From Bacteroidales bacterium (GTDB lineage: Bacteria; Bacteroidota; Bacteroidia; Bacteroidales; UBA932): a stretch of 16,983 nt of DNA. The stretch lies in contig JAFUQW010000046.1 of the NCBI GenBank assembly GCA_017472115.1, positions 1 through 16,983 on the forward strand, in the 5' to 3' direction. The notes under the pieces are model-generated. The model was given only the letters and a program-made list of their open reading frames with translations. It searched no databases and was not told the DNA's origin. Shown here piece by piece: positions 6,749 through 14,665 of the stretch (its first letter is position 1; each line of letters opens with the position of its first letter). The position numbers and the translations under genes were made by a program.

Positions 6749-8263
6749 TCAGAAGCCAGACAGCTGAATGAAAAGTGTAGGCAGAAGAAGTATGAATCCA
6801 ACCGTTACAAGCAACAGAACGAACTTCCACACCCATTTCACCCATTTTTCATAAGGTATCTTAGCGACGGAAAGCACAGCCATCAGGACTCCTGAGCATG
6901 GAGTTATCATATTGGTAAACCCGTCGCCGAACTGGAATGCCAGTACAGTAGCCTGACGCGACACACCGATCATATCTGAAAACGGAGCCATGATTGGCAT
7001 TGTCACAGCAGCCTTTGCAGATGCTGATGGAATGAACAGATTGATGAATGTCTGAATGCCGTACATTGTCCCCAAGGCCCCTACCCTTCCGGAATCTTCC
7101 AATGCAGAAGCCATCGCGGTGAGCATGGTGTCGATTACCTCTCCGTTTTCAAGAATGATTATGATTCCGGCAGCAAAGCCGATGATAAGCGCAGCTGAGA
7201 ATATATCCTTTGCGCCGGCTATGAACTCTTTGGCAATATTGTCAGCCGAATAATCTGCTGCAAAACCAGAAGCTACGGCAAGGCCCATGAAAAGAGCACA
7301 GATTTCAGGGAGATACCAGCCATATCCCATTACTCCGAATACAAGAAAAACTATGGTGAACATAAGCATGTTCAACACATACATGCCAGACGAATTTCTG
7401 AGAGCCAGCAAAGAGAATACGACAAAAAGAGCATCGAGAACCCACATGAGCCATGGAGTTTCATATGTTGACCGCCCGATGCAGATGACACATTCCGACG
7501 CATAAAAGATTGAGAATAGAATAAGTATGACTGTTAAGGCCACGAAACATATCCAGGCCCTCTTTCCTGCTCCTTCCGATGTCTCTGACACATCAGAAGC
7601 CATCTCGGAACGACATTCAGCAAAATAACCGTCTATGATACGCTGCTTCCGGACCTTTGAGGCATACCAGAGAACAAATACAATACTGATAAGCATCAGA
7701 ACAGCCCAGCAGAAGGTCCTGTATTCTATGCCGGAAAACAACGGAAGTCCGGCCATGTCCTGAGCGATGCCGATAGTAAAAGGATTGAGCATGGCACCCG
7801 CAAATCCCACATGCGCAGCGACATAGACCATGCATACTCCTACGATCTCGTCATATCCGAGGGACTTTGCCAAGGGTATCACCACAGCAACGAATGCTAT
7901 GGTCTCTTCACTCATGCCGAATACGGCTCCGAAAAGACCGAAAAGCAACATCACGCTGACAATTACGATATTGCCGACTCCAAGCTTGCGTACAACAGCG
8001 AAACGTTCAAGTCCATGAGCCTTGGAAATGAACTTCATTATCCCTTGATCTACAGCCTTCGTGCTGTTGACTACCCAGAATGCCCCGCCGATGATCAGCA
8101 CGAATGCTATTATGCCAGCCTGACGGCTGAATCCGTCATATAGAGCAGACAGTATCTGCCAGGTCTGAGGATTTCCACCAGGAATGAACCATGTAGCCAA
8201 GGCACAGATCACTATTACTGTAAATATTATTACATACGTATTCGGAACTCTTATCTTTCCCAT
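6749..8263 (-). CDS. YfcC-family carrier (DcuC/ArcD-like C4-dicarboxylate or basic amino acid transporter)
   Basis: A 504-residue inner-membrane carrier with roughly a dozen hydrophobic segments, matching the length of E. coli YfcC. It starts with IRVPNTYVIIFTVIVICALA and TWFIPGG (residues 4-30), typical of the family. Conserved blocks follow: AFVLIIGGAFWVVNSTKAVD near 53-72; FGMSEETIAFVAVVIPLAKSLGYD near 117-140; and, near the C-terminus, FINLFIPSASAKAAVTMPIMAP and FQFGDGFTNMITPCSGVLMA, the two signature hairpins of this superfamily. The substrate is uncertain: homologs are annotated as dicarboxylate carriers or arginine/ornithine exchangers. It lies alone between terminators. A weak promoter-like TATCTTCG (- strand, 8292-8285) sits 21 bp before the ATG, one base off TAnnTTTG, with no -33 box. 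Confidence 0.88.
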   Translation of the reverse strand: MGKIRVPNTYVIIFTVIVICALATWFIPGGNPQTWQILSALYDGFSRQAGIIAFVLIIGGAFWVVNSTKAVDQGIMKFISKAHGLERFAVVRKLGVGNIVIVSVMLLFGLFGAVFGMSEETIAFVAVVIPLAKSLGYDEIVGVCMVYVAAHVGFAGAMLNPFTIGIAQDMAGLPLFSGIEYRTFCWAVLMLISIVFVLWYASKVRKQRIIDGYFAECRSEMASDVSETSEGAGKRAWICFVALTVILILFSIFYASECVICIGRSTYETPWLMWVLDALFVVFSLLALRNSSGMYVLNMLMFTIVFLVFGVMGYGWYLPEICALFMGLAVASGFAADYSADNIAKEFIAGAKDIFSAALIIGFAAGIIIILENGEVIDTMLTAMASALEDSGRVGALGTMYGIQTFINLFIPSASAKAAVTMPIMAPFSDMIGVSRQATVLAFQFGDGFTNMITPCSGVLMAVLSVAKIPYEKWVKWVWKFVLLLVTVGFILLLPTLFIQLSGF

Positions 8264-8315
8264 AAGTGATTAAGAATTAGCATGCGAAGATAACACATTT
8301 ATCACAAAGAAAATA

Positions 8316-8349
8316 TCGCCGGGCCTGTCTTTGGACAGATTCCCGGCGA
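8316..8349 (-). terminator. Intrinsic terminator of the choloylglycine hydrolase-family gene
   Basis: TCGCCGGG (8316-8323) pairs with CCCGGCGA (8342-8349), and an inner CTGTC/GACAG stem (8325-8329, 8334-8338) has a TTTG loop. On the - strand it is followed by TATTTTCTTT. It stands 72 bp after the hydrolase stop. The 8350-8421 stretch between holds only a weak inverted repeat (TGGT/ACCA, about 8391-8405) and no gene. Confidence 0.78.
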
Positions 8350-8421
8350 ACATGCAAATAAAGGTGATATATGGTGAGCCTCGGAGTATGGTTGGCCTGA
8401 CCATTTCTGAGGACGGAAGCG

Positions 8422-9504
8422 CTACTTTATCTTCACCATTTCAACAGGTTGCTGCTGTACGGCATCAAGCGGATGAGACTGATATTTTACCTTATGAAAA
8501 TCAATGGTCATCAGATCGATGCAGCGTATATTGCTGTTCCATGCAGTCCTGTAATAGAACTTCATTGCCGTCTGGTCAGTAGCTGAAGTGAACTGAGTCG
8601 CACTTGGAAGATTCTTCGGTATATCTGCTTTTACATGCTGACTGCCGATCGGAATATCAAAATTGTTCAGGATATGGAAAGCCTGTACAACTGTATCGAA
8701 ACCGGTAGCCCACACGGGAGAAGTAGTCTGGAAGAAGGCAGCGCGGACAAACCTTGATGGTGGTGTGAAATCACCCGGAAGTCCGAGCATTCCGCTTCCA
8801 TGCCCTAATGACCGAAGAGTGATGCCCGGTTTGATCTCGTTGTCCGGTGCTGAACCGGGCACAAGGTTGACATAATTATTGAGATTCGTCATGTGCCATG
8901 GGAAACCTGGAGAATTTGTCAGCACGCCTAACGTATTCTCATAAAAATGCGGAATTCCACCTACGACCTCAAGAACGACCATTCTTCCGTCTGGCTGTGC
9001 GATTCTCCAGTGAACCGCCCCGATCTTATGATCAAGAGTTACAAGATCTATTTTCTTTACAGCCTCCTTGACCTGATCTATGCTTGAAAATTGTGACAGC
9101 ACCCATGAGACAAACTGCATATCGCAGAGGGTCCGGGCATTATTTGCTTCAACGTAAGGTGCATATTCTCCGTATTGCGGAAAGAAGAATAGTCCTGCCG
9201 AAAGGCCGGCTTCATTGATTCCCTCCACCACAAACGGTTCATATTCAGTATATATTCCCACATAACCATAGACAGCGCTATATTTCAAGCCGTTATCTCC
9301 TGTAGGCGTATATGACTGGTGCGCGTGGCCTCTTGGAGCCACTACGTATCCGCATTGCATAGGTGTCGCTGCCCATTCAACTGTTCTTGCCACTACTCTG
9401 CTTCCGTCAGCAGCTGTCAGCGAAATACCCGTGCATGCTTTTAAATCGCCCGCATGAAAGGCTAAGGCCATCAATACGGCAAACATTGTGATCACTCTTT
9501 TCAT
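8422..9504 (-). CDS. Secreted Ntn-hydrolase of the choloylglycine hydrolase / penicillin V acylase family
   Basis: A linear-amide C-N hydrolase. I take the start at 9504 (MKRVITMFAV) because a clean signal peptide begins there; an in-frame ATG at 9540 would add 12 unhelpful residues. After about 23 residues comes KACTGISL: Cys24 becomes the N-terminal nucleophile after cleavage. Counting this Cys as position 2, as in bile salt hydrolases, the active-site partners line up: Arg at 18 (ARTVEW, residue 40), Asn at 175 (LTNSP, residue 197) and Arg near 228 (SRFVRAAF, residue 251). The acidic residue at position 21 is Glu rather than the usual Asp. GINEAGLSAG (95-104) is the conserved oxyanion-side loop. 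Substrates in the family are conjugated bile salts, penicillin V or N-acyl homoserine lactones; which applies here cannot be told. The protein would act in the periplasm or outside the cell. Confidence 0.88.
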   Translation of the reverse strand: MKRVITMFAVLMALAFHAGDLKACTGISLTAADGSRVVARTVEWAATPMQCGYVVAPRGHAHQSYTPTGDNGLKYSAVYGYVGIYTEYEPFVVEGINEAGLSAGLFFFPQYGEYAPYVEANNARTLCDMQFVSWVLSQFSSIDQVKEAVKKIDLVTLDHKIGAVHWRIAQPDGRMVVLEVVGGIPHFYENTLGVLTNSPGFPWHMTNLNNYVNLVPGSAPDNEIKPGITLRSLGHGSGMLGLPGDFTPPSRFVRAAFFQTTSPVWATGFDTVVQAFHILNNFDIPIGSQHVKADIPKNLPSATQFTSATDQTAMKFYYRTAWNSNIRCIDLMTIDFHKVKYQSHPLDAVQQQPVEMVKIK

Positions 9505-9603
9505 AACTGTTCTATTTTTAAATTTTCCATATTGCAACAAAGCAATGTCCAGGCCATATCCTTCGGATCTGATGAAAAGTGAAGATATGTCATACTAAAT
9601 GTC

Positions 9604-9611
9604 TATCTTTG
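9604..9611 (+). promoter_or_regulatory. Candidate -7 box (TATCTTTG) for the methyltransferase gene
   Basis: TATCTTTG followed by CA fits the Bacteroidota TAnnTTTG element and ends 22 bp before the ATG at 9634. No TTTG is found about 20 nt upstream. On the opposite strand, no convincing promoter for the hydrolase gene was found in 9505-9600. Confidence 0.45.
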
Positions 9612-9633
9612 CATATTCCGGAGAAAAACGTAT

Positions 9634-10923
9634 ATGAAAGAGCTTACCCGCTTTGTAATAGAACACATCGGAGATGATGTGACCAGGCTCATCCTTGACA
9701 GGAACAGATGGCCGGACATTAACATGAATCTCGCTGTAAATTGCATAGAAAGCCGCAGAAAACTTAGAGGCAAGGTACAGGAATGGTACGACGAGCCTCG
9801 GCTCATTTTCCCACGCAGACTGTCGGCAGAGCAGTGCAGCAGCTCAGCAACAGCACTCTACAAGACTGAGCTTGCAAAATCGATAATGGCATCTTCCTGT
9901 CATGAGGAAGCGGAAACACGTATAGCGGATCTGACCGGAGGATTGGGCGTTGACTCCTGGTATTTTTCCAAGAACGCCTCTTCCGTACTTTATTGCGAAA
10001 TGCTTCCGGAGCTATGTGATGCCGCACGCCATAACTTTGCTGTCCTGGGGGCAGACAACATCGAGGTACGCAATTGTGCTGTCATATCGGCATCGGGAAA
10101 GTCCGATCAGCCGCTATTCCACACTCCGGAAGAACTGCTTTCGACATTCAGACCGTCACTTGTATATATGGATCCCGCCAGAAGAGGCGAAGGAGGAAAG
10201 AAAGTGTTCCTGATAGAAGAATGCACCCCTGATGTCCTGACATTGAAAGACGAAATATTCAGGTTCACACGCCATTTGCTGTTAAAAGTCTCCCCGATGG
10301 CCGACATCAGCATGGTGTGCGAAAGATTGGGATCATGTTGCCGTGAAGTCCATGTAGTGGCTGCCGGCGGTGAATGCAAGGAACTTCTGATATGGATGGA
10401 TAAGGAATGGGATTCAGGATACAGCATCAAAGCTGTAGAATTGCATAAGGACGGCACTCACAGTTGCTTTTCATTCACTCCCTCTGAAGAAAAGCAAGCC
10501 GTACCAGAACTTGTTTGCGGTCTCCCATGCGGGCCGGATGCTCAGACCGCCTTTCTTTTCGAGCCGGGGAAAGCACTTATGAAAGCCGGAGCTTTCAATC
10601 TTATATCTTCACGATTCGGGATAAGAAAACTCGGAAGATCGACACATTACTACATCTTCAAGGAGAGTCGTCCTGAAATTACCGACGGCCTTGAAGGACT
10701 GGGTAAAGTATTCAGGATCATATGCTGCTCCCCTCTTGACAAAAAAAGCATCAACGCCATATCAAAGAAATATCCGCGAGCTGAAGTAACGGCAAGAAAC
10801 CTTCCGATGGACACAGACACACTCCGTAATAAATTAGGCGTATCCTCATCGGACAATATCCACATTTTCGGATTAAGAAGTGACTCACTTGGTTCGATAC
10901 TGTTAGTCACAGCTGGCGCCTAA
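9634..10923 (+). CDS. Class I SAM-dependent methyltransferase with THUMP-like C-terminal domain (PG_1098 type)
   Basis: A 429-residue cytosolic methyltransferase. The N-terminal 90 residues form a helical region with QEWYDEPRLIFPRRLSAEQC (49-68), typical of this Bacteroidota family. The SAM-binding core begins with motif I ADLTGGLGVDS (98-108), then acidic Glu122 at the end of the second strand (LYCEM), and motif IV VYMDPARRGEGGKK (177-190), followed by HLLLKVSPMAD (214-224). The last 100 residues (GKVFRIICCSPLDKK onward) form a ferredoxin-like/THUMP-like region that suggests RNA as substrate. The target base and RNA are unknown. The gene stands alone, convergent with mntP. An 8-base match to the LytTR repeat near its 3' end (10903-10910) appears accidental. 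Confidence 0.87.
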   Translation: MKELTRFVIEHIGDDVTRLILDRNRWPDINMNLAVNCIESRRKLRGKVQEWYDEPRLIFPRRLSAEQCSSSATALYKTELAKSIMASSCHEEAETRIADLTGGLGVDSWYFSKNASSVLYCEMLPELCDAARHNFAVLGADNIEVRNCAVISASGKSDQPLFHTPEELLSTFRPSLVYMDPARRGEGGKKVFLIEECTPDVLTLKDEIFRFTRHLLLKVSPMADISMVCERLGSCCREVHVVAAGGECKELLIWMDKEWDSGYSIKAVELHKDGTHSCFSFTPSEEKQAVPELVCGLPCGPDAQTAFLFEPGKALMKAGAFNLISSRFGIRKLGRSTHYYIFKESRPEITDGLEGLGKVFRIICCSPLDKKSINAISKKYPRAEVTARNLPMDTDTLRNKLGVSSSDNIHIFGLRSDSLGSILLVTAGA

Positions 10924-10949
10924 ACACCTCACACTCAGCGCCTTAACAA

Positions 10950-10983
10950 TAATTCGCTGCAGCATCCAGACAGCAGCGAATTA
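10950..10983. terminator. Hairpin between convergent methyltransferase and mntP genes
   Basis: TAATTCGCTGC (10950-10960) pairs perfectly with GCAGCGAATTA (10973-10983) around a 12-nt loop. Neither side has a real T-run, so it may be a weak terminator or a transcript-end stabiliser serving both converging genes. Confidence 0.5.
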
Positions 10984-11009
10984 CATGCAAATGATTGAGA
11001 GGCAGGATA

Positions 11010-11591
11010 TTAAGCGCCAGTCGTCATCATTGTATGTTCAAGAAGGATTTTCAGGCCCATAGCGATCAGGATAAAGCCTCCGGCGAATTCTGCCTTGGAT
11101 TTATAACGGCTGCCGAACACATTTCCGATAAAGATTCCTGCTCCGGAGAAGAGAGCAGTCGTAATTCCTATCAGAATCACCGCTTCCCAGATATTGACCT
11201 TCAGAAATGCAAAGGAAACACCTATTGCAAGGGCGTCTATGCTGGTTGCCACAGCAAGACCGAACATGGTTCTGGCAGAAAAATCAGCAACACTGCAATG
11301 ATCTCCATCCTTCGAGCAGGATTCCTTGATCATGTTACCGCCTATGATACCGAGCAGTATAAAAGCAATCCAATGATCTACACTTGCCACAAAATCGGCA
11401 AAGCCGACTCCGAGAAAATAACCTATCAAGGGCATCAAAGCCTGAAATCCACCGAACCAGAGTCCTGTTAGCGCCGCATGCTTAAATTGCACTTTCTGCA
11501 CGGAAAGTCCCTTGCAGATAGAAACAGCGAAGGCGTCCATCGAGACGCCTATCGCAATAATCAACAATTCAGCTATATGCATACCTGTCAT
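11010..11591 (-). CDS. mntP: Manganese efflux pump MntP
   Basis: A 193-residue inner-membrane protein that exports Mn2+. It has the family's two-fold repeat: GVSMDAFAVSICKGL (15-29) in the first half and GLAVATSIDALAIGVSFAF (111-129) in the second. Asp19 and Asp119 are at the places of the metal-binding aspartates of E. coli MntP. Five to six membrane helices are visible, with a hydrophilic loop at 89-106 containing Cys and His (SCSKDGDHCS). Start at 11591 (MTGMHIAELL); a second ATG nine bases on (11582) is also possible. There is no room upstream for a Mn riboswitch: the preceding gene's stop is 12 bp away, so it is co-transcribed with the 5'-nucleotidase genes rather than driven by its own leader. 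Confidence 0.93.
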   Translation of the reverse strand: MTGMHIAELLIIAIGVSMDAFAVSICKGLSVQKVQFKHAALTGLWFGGFQALMPLIGYFLGVGFADFVASVDHWIAFILLGIIGGNMIKESCSKDGDHCSVADFSARTMFGLAVATSIDALAIGVSFAFLKVNIWEAVILIGITTALFSGAGIFIGNVFGSRYKSKAEFAGGFILIAMGLKILLEHTMMTTGA

Positions 11592-11603
11592 ATCCTTGAT
11601 CTA

Positions 11604-12407
11604 TCAGAACGACACACTGAGTTTACCTATTGCAAGACCCCACTTCCCGTCCTGGACAACAACCACATCATCACCATCCTTGTTCCTGACAACGGTCATT
11701 TCGTCAAGCCGGGTGTGCGAATGACCTCCGACAAAAACATCCACATCTTCCGTCAAGGCTGCTGTCTCGCAATCGTCACCATACCCTAAATGACTGAGAC
11801 AGATAATAAGGTCGCATCCTGCTTCCTTGAGTTCTGCAGCACAGCGATTCAATACCGGAGCGGGTTCCTGATATTCAAGTCCACCGACAAGTCTGCGGTC
11901 AACGACCCTGCTGATATCCGTCAGGAGGCCGATGATTCCGATCTTCTTTCCGGCCTTCTTCACTATGACATAAGGTTTTATAAGCCCTTCAAGAGGAGAA
12001 CCTGTAAAATCATAATTTGCACATACCACGTGAGCATCCAGACTGCCGAGTCTGCGTGCAAGCTCGACCGTGCCATTGTCAAATTCATGATTTCCAAGGG
12101 TTACGACATCGTATCCGGCAGCATTGAGGACATCTATCTCGATATCACCTCCTATCTCTGTGAAATACGAGGTTCCCTGACTGAAATCACCGGCATGCAG
12201 AAGAAGGACATTCTTCTTACCGTCAGCCTTGCGGACACTGTCGATATATACGGCATGCTCGATCACTCCTCCATGTCCTTTGTATTCACCTGCACGCTGA
12301 GGGTCTATATGACTATGTGTGTCATTAAGATGGAGAATCGTAAGATTCTGCGCACACATGCCTAATGAAACCGAAACTGCGGCAATGAGCGATATGTACC
12401 TTTTCAT
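11604..12407 (-). CDS. Periplasmic 5'-nucleotidase, catalytic metallophosphoesterase domain protein
   Basis: A 267-residue exported protein corresponding only to the N-terminal catalytic domain of UshA-type 5'-nucleotidases. A signal peptide covers about residues 1-20 (ending GMCAQ). The two-metal site is complete: Asp29 and His31 in LNDTHSH, Asp74 in HAGDFSQG, Asn106-His107 in GNHEFDNG, His206 in CLSHLG, and His229 and His231 in GGHSHT. It ends soon after the last metal ligand, where UshA would continue into the C-terminal substrate-binding domain; that domain is encoded by the gene just upstream (12404-13252), with an ATGA overlap of 4 bp. The pair should together hydrolyse nucleotides or related phosphates in the periplasm, giving nucleosides. 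The precise substrate is unknown. Confidence 0.92.
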   Translation of the reverse strand: MKRYISLIAAVSVSLGMCAQNLTILHLNDTHSHIDPQRAGEYKGHGGVIEHAVYIDSVRKADGKKNVLLLHAGDFSQGTSYFTEIGGDIEIDVLNAAGYDVVTLGNHEFDNGTVELARRLGSLDAHVVCANYDFTGSPLEGLIKPYVIVKKAGKKIGIIGLLTDISRVVDRRLVGGLEYQEPAPVLNRCAAELKEAGCDLIICLSHLGYGDDCETAALTEDVDVFVGGHSHTRLDEMTVVRNKDGDDVVVVQDGKWGLAIGKLSVSF

Positions 12408-13252
12408 TTCCTGTCCTCCTTTCCTAAGATTGTGACTCTTCCGTCCTTACTGTACTCTATCGGATGTCCCGCAGCTGTTTCCTCACGGACATGTTCAAGC
12501 ACAGCATCGATGATGTCGATATCTTCAAACACCTTGACAGATAATGCATTCTCCTGAAGTGCCAATCCATCTCCACCATTCAGAAGAAAAGAAATCGTAG
12601 CCATTCCATAGACCTTGTCATCATCCAAAGGCTCACCGCCGACTTCTACAGAGACTACCTTATCATTCTGAACCACTATCCTGACACCGCCGAGCGCTTC
12701 AAAACGCCCTGCAGCCATCCTTTCAAAGATATTCCGCAGGTCACTGCCCTTGATTTCGAGATAGACCAGCTGATTACTGAACGGGAACATCGAAAGCATG
12801 TCGTCAAGTATGACATCTCCCTGAGGCATATCTATCCTTATTCCTCCGAAATTCGTGATACCGACATCCACCTGCCTGCCGGAATACTGAGCTGTCTTAT
12901 TCATCAGAAGATCGATAAACCAATTGGAAAGGGCGCTCTCCGGACGATGCGCTTCCATAGCTTCGGTCGAATATGCGATGACATCCTTCACACGTGCCAT
13001 CTTAGGCTGGGCATCGATCACGGCACGAGCAGTTCTGGCTACAGACGAATTCTTCTTATATACCCTTCCGTCCGGAGCAATATACCTGTTGCCCTCAAAA
13101 CGTCCTACGGCCTCTGTGACATTATCTTTCGACGGAGAAACACAGCCGCTCCTGCTGCCGTCCATATCTACCGTCTCCCACCTGTACTCCTGTCCGAAAA
13201 CAGACGCACCCAGCAGCATCAGAATACAGATCAAATATAAACTCTTATTCAT
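12404..13252 (-). CDS. 5'-nucleotidase C-terminal (substrate-binding) domain protein
   Basis: A 282-residue exported protein: signal peptide 1-20 (MNKSLYLICILMLLGASVFG), then a domain matching the C-terminal half of UshA. Recognisable blocks are NFGGIRIDMPQGDVILDD (134-151), SMFPFSNQLVYLEIKGSDL (154-172) and FLLNGGDGLA (222-231), which in full-length enzymes form the nucleoside-binding pocket. It has no metal site and should be inactive alone. Its partner, the catalytic domain, follows with a 4-bp overlap, so the domain order in the operon is reversed relative to the fused enzyme. The gap to the upstream permease stop is 39 bp with no clear promoter, so it may belong to the same long transcript. 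Confidence 0.9.
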   Translation of the reverse strand: MNKSLYLICILMLLGASVFGQEYRWETVDMDGSRSGCVSPSKDNVTEAVGRFEGNRYIAPDGRVYKKNSSVARTARAVIDAQPKMARVKDVIAYSTEAMEAHRPESALSNWFIDLLMNKTAQYSGRQVDVGITNFGGIRIDMPQGDVILDDMLSMFPFSNQLVYLEIKGSDLRNIFERMAAGRFEALGGVRIVVQNDKVVSVEVGGEPLDDDKVYGMATISFLLNGGDGLALQENALSVKVFEDIDIIDAVLEHVREETAAGHPIEYSKDGRVTILGKEDRK

Positions 13253-13291
13253 ATAATCATAGATTCGCTACGTTGACTCGAAATGAGAACT

Positions 13292-14662
13292 TTACTTCTG
13301 TTTCAGCCACTTCCAGAGATCCTTGAAACCGGTCTTCTTGCCGAACATAAGAATACCGATCTTATAGATCTTGGCTGACGCCCAACCGCATGCAACAAAC
13401 GTAGCTACAAGCAGAGCTATTGAAAGAACAAGTTCCCATGCCGGCACACCGAACGGAATTCTCGCAAGCATCACGATAGGAGAAGTGAAAGGAATCATCG
13501 ATCCCCACCATACAACGCTGCTGTCAGGAGCATTGAAGGCATAGATGGCAATGAAGAATGCCAGAAGAAGAGGCACTGTAATCGGCATCTGAAGCTGGTT
13601 GGTATCAGCCTCATTCTCAACTGCAGAACCGATTGCGGCAAAGAAAGAAGCATAAAGAAGATAACCGAGAGCGAAATAGATGACGAAAGCAAAGATCATC
13701 TGTCCCCAGTTGATATCCTTGAGAGTGCTGAGAACAGCTCCCATTTCACTCTCATCCTGAGCCATAGCCATCATATCCTCTGCTGTCATTCCTCCCATGG
13801 AAGCCTCCATTCCTGCCATCTGCATCATCTGCTCAGCCTGAGCAGGATCGCCTGACATAGCATCCATTCCTCCGAACAGAGAGAATCCTCCCACAAGCAG
13901 AAGGGTCAGAAGAATCCAGAGGAAGAACTGTGTAAGAGCAACACAGGCAACACCTATTATCTTTCCGAACATCAACTCTGTAGCCTTCACTGATGAAACA
14001 AGTACTTCAACTACACGACTTGCCTTCTCCTCGATCACGCTCTGCATGACCATACCTGAGAACATGGCGATGAACATATAGATGATGATGGAAAGAACCA
14101 TAGATATGATCATATAGACCTCGGAAGAAGTGATCTTTTCCTCACCTGATTCGGAAAGCGTGTAAGTTGACATGGATACATCCGATTTGATGTCCTCCAT
14201 GATCTGCTTGAGGTCAGAGATCTGGTACTGAGCAAGACGATAGTCCTCCACGGCATCGTTCACCTTGGAAGTCACGCTCTCCTTCATGTCGATGCTCATA
14301 GGCTTCTCGGAATATGAAACGACTGACACACTGCGTGTTGCCTCGTCAACAGGAGAAATGACCACAAGGGCGTCGAGACCTAAGTCATTGAAACGAGCCT
14401 TCAGGCTGTCAACATTCTCAGTAGAATAATCACTGAAGTCAACAGCTTCTGAATCAACAAAATATGGCATAGCAATACCCGACTGGTCGATCACGGCGAC
14501 CTGCTTTCCCTTCTCCTCCGACATGAACATGATCACGCTCGGAAGGATACACATGGCCGCAAAGAAGATCGGCACAAGGAAGGTAGTAAGAAGGAAAGAC
14601 TTCTTCTTTACGCGGGTCAGATACTCACGAGAAATGATTGTTCCGATATTTCTGAATTTCAT
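13292..14662 (-). CDS. ABC-2 type (NatB-like) transporter permease
   Basis: A 456-residue inner-membrane permease of an ABC exporter. TM1 is near residues 24-46, followed by a large extracytoplasmic domain (47-183), then a cluster of five or so helices. The cytoplasmic coupling segment EEKASRVVEVLVSSVKATEL (211-230) followed by MFGKIIG is the hallmark of the NatB/COG1668 group. Between TM3 (about 244-260) and the next helix (322-345) lies a loop, expected to be periplasmic, with 12 Met in 42 residues (266-307), among them EQMMQM and EDMMAM. The cargo is unknown: Na+ efflux is the textbook role of NatAB, but many homologs export other compounds. The ATPase partner is immediately upstream (3-bp gap). 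Confidence 0.9.
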   Translation of the reverse strand: MKFRNIGTIISREYLTRVKKKSFLLTTFLVPIFFAAMCILPSVIMFMSEEKGKQVAVIDQSGIAMPYFVDSEAVDFSDYSTENVDSLKARFNDLGLDALVVISPVDEATRSVSVVSYSEKPMSIDMKESVTSKVNDAVEDYRLAQYQISDLKQIMEDIKSDVSMSTYTLSESGEEKITSSEVYMIISMVLSIIIYMFIAMFSGMVMQSVIEEKASRVVEVLVSSVKATELMFGKIIGVACVALTQFFLWILLTLLLVGGFSLFGGMDAMSGDPAQAEQMMQMAGMEASMGGMTAEDMMAMAQDESEMGAVLSTLKDINWGQMIFAFVIYFALGYLLYASFFAAIGSAVENEADTNQLQMPITVPLLLAFFIAIYAFNAPDSSVVWWGSMIPFTSPIVMLARIPFGVPAWELVLSIALLVATFVACGWASAKIYKIGILMFGKKTGFKDLWKWLKQK

Positions 14663-14665
14663 GGC

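Noticed and set aside
6660..6845. A 61-codon - strand frame running from the end of the yfcC-like gene into the intergenic region
   Set aside because: It passes through the strong terminator at 6701-6732 and overlaps the real gene in another frame.
8350..8421. A possible small element in the 3' region of the hydrolase gene
   Set aside because: Only a weak 4-bp inverted repeat with a 7-nt loop is present, with no promoter and no reading frame; most simply a 3' untranslated region.
1..9504. A bile-acid gene set made of the BASS transporter and the choloylglycine hydrolase-family gene
   Set aside because: They are about 8 kb apart, on opposite strands and separated by unrelated genes; both families have many non-bile substrates. 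No support for a joint pathway.
10903..10910. A TTAGTCAC copy of the LytTR repeat near the 3' end of the methyltransferase gene
   Set aside because: It is a single copy inside conserved coding sequence, with no partner 20 bp away, so it is likely chance.
11790..12365. A 191-codon + strand frame
   Set aside because: It lies antisense to the conserved metal-site region of the phosphoesterase, has no promoter or family features, and is a shadow.
13253..13291. A promoter separating the ABC transporter genes from the 5'-nucleotidase genes
   Set aside because: No TAnnTTTG or TTTG pair is visible on the - strand in these 39 bp; read-through from upstream is simpler.
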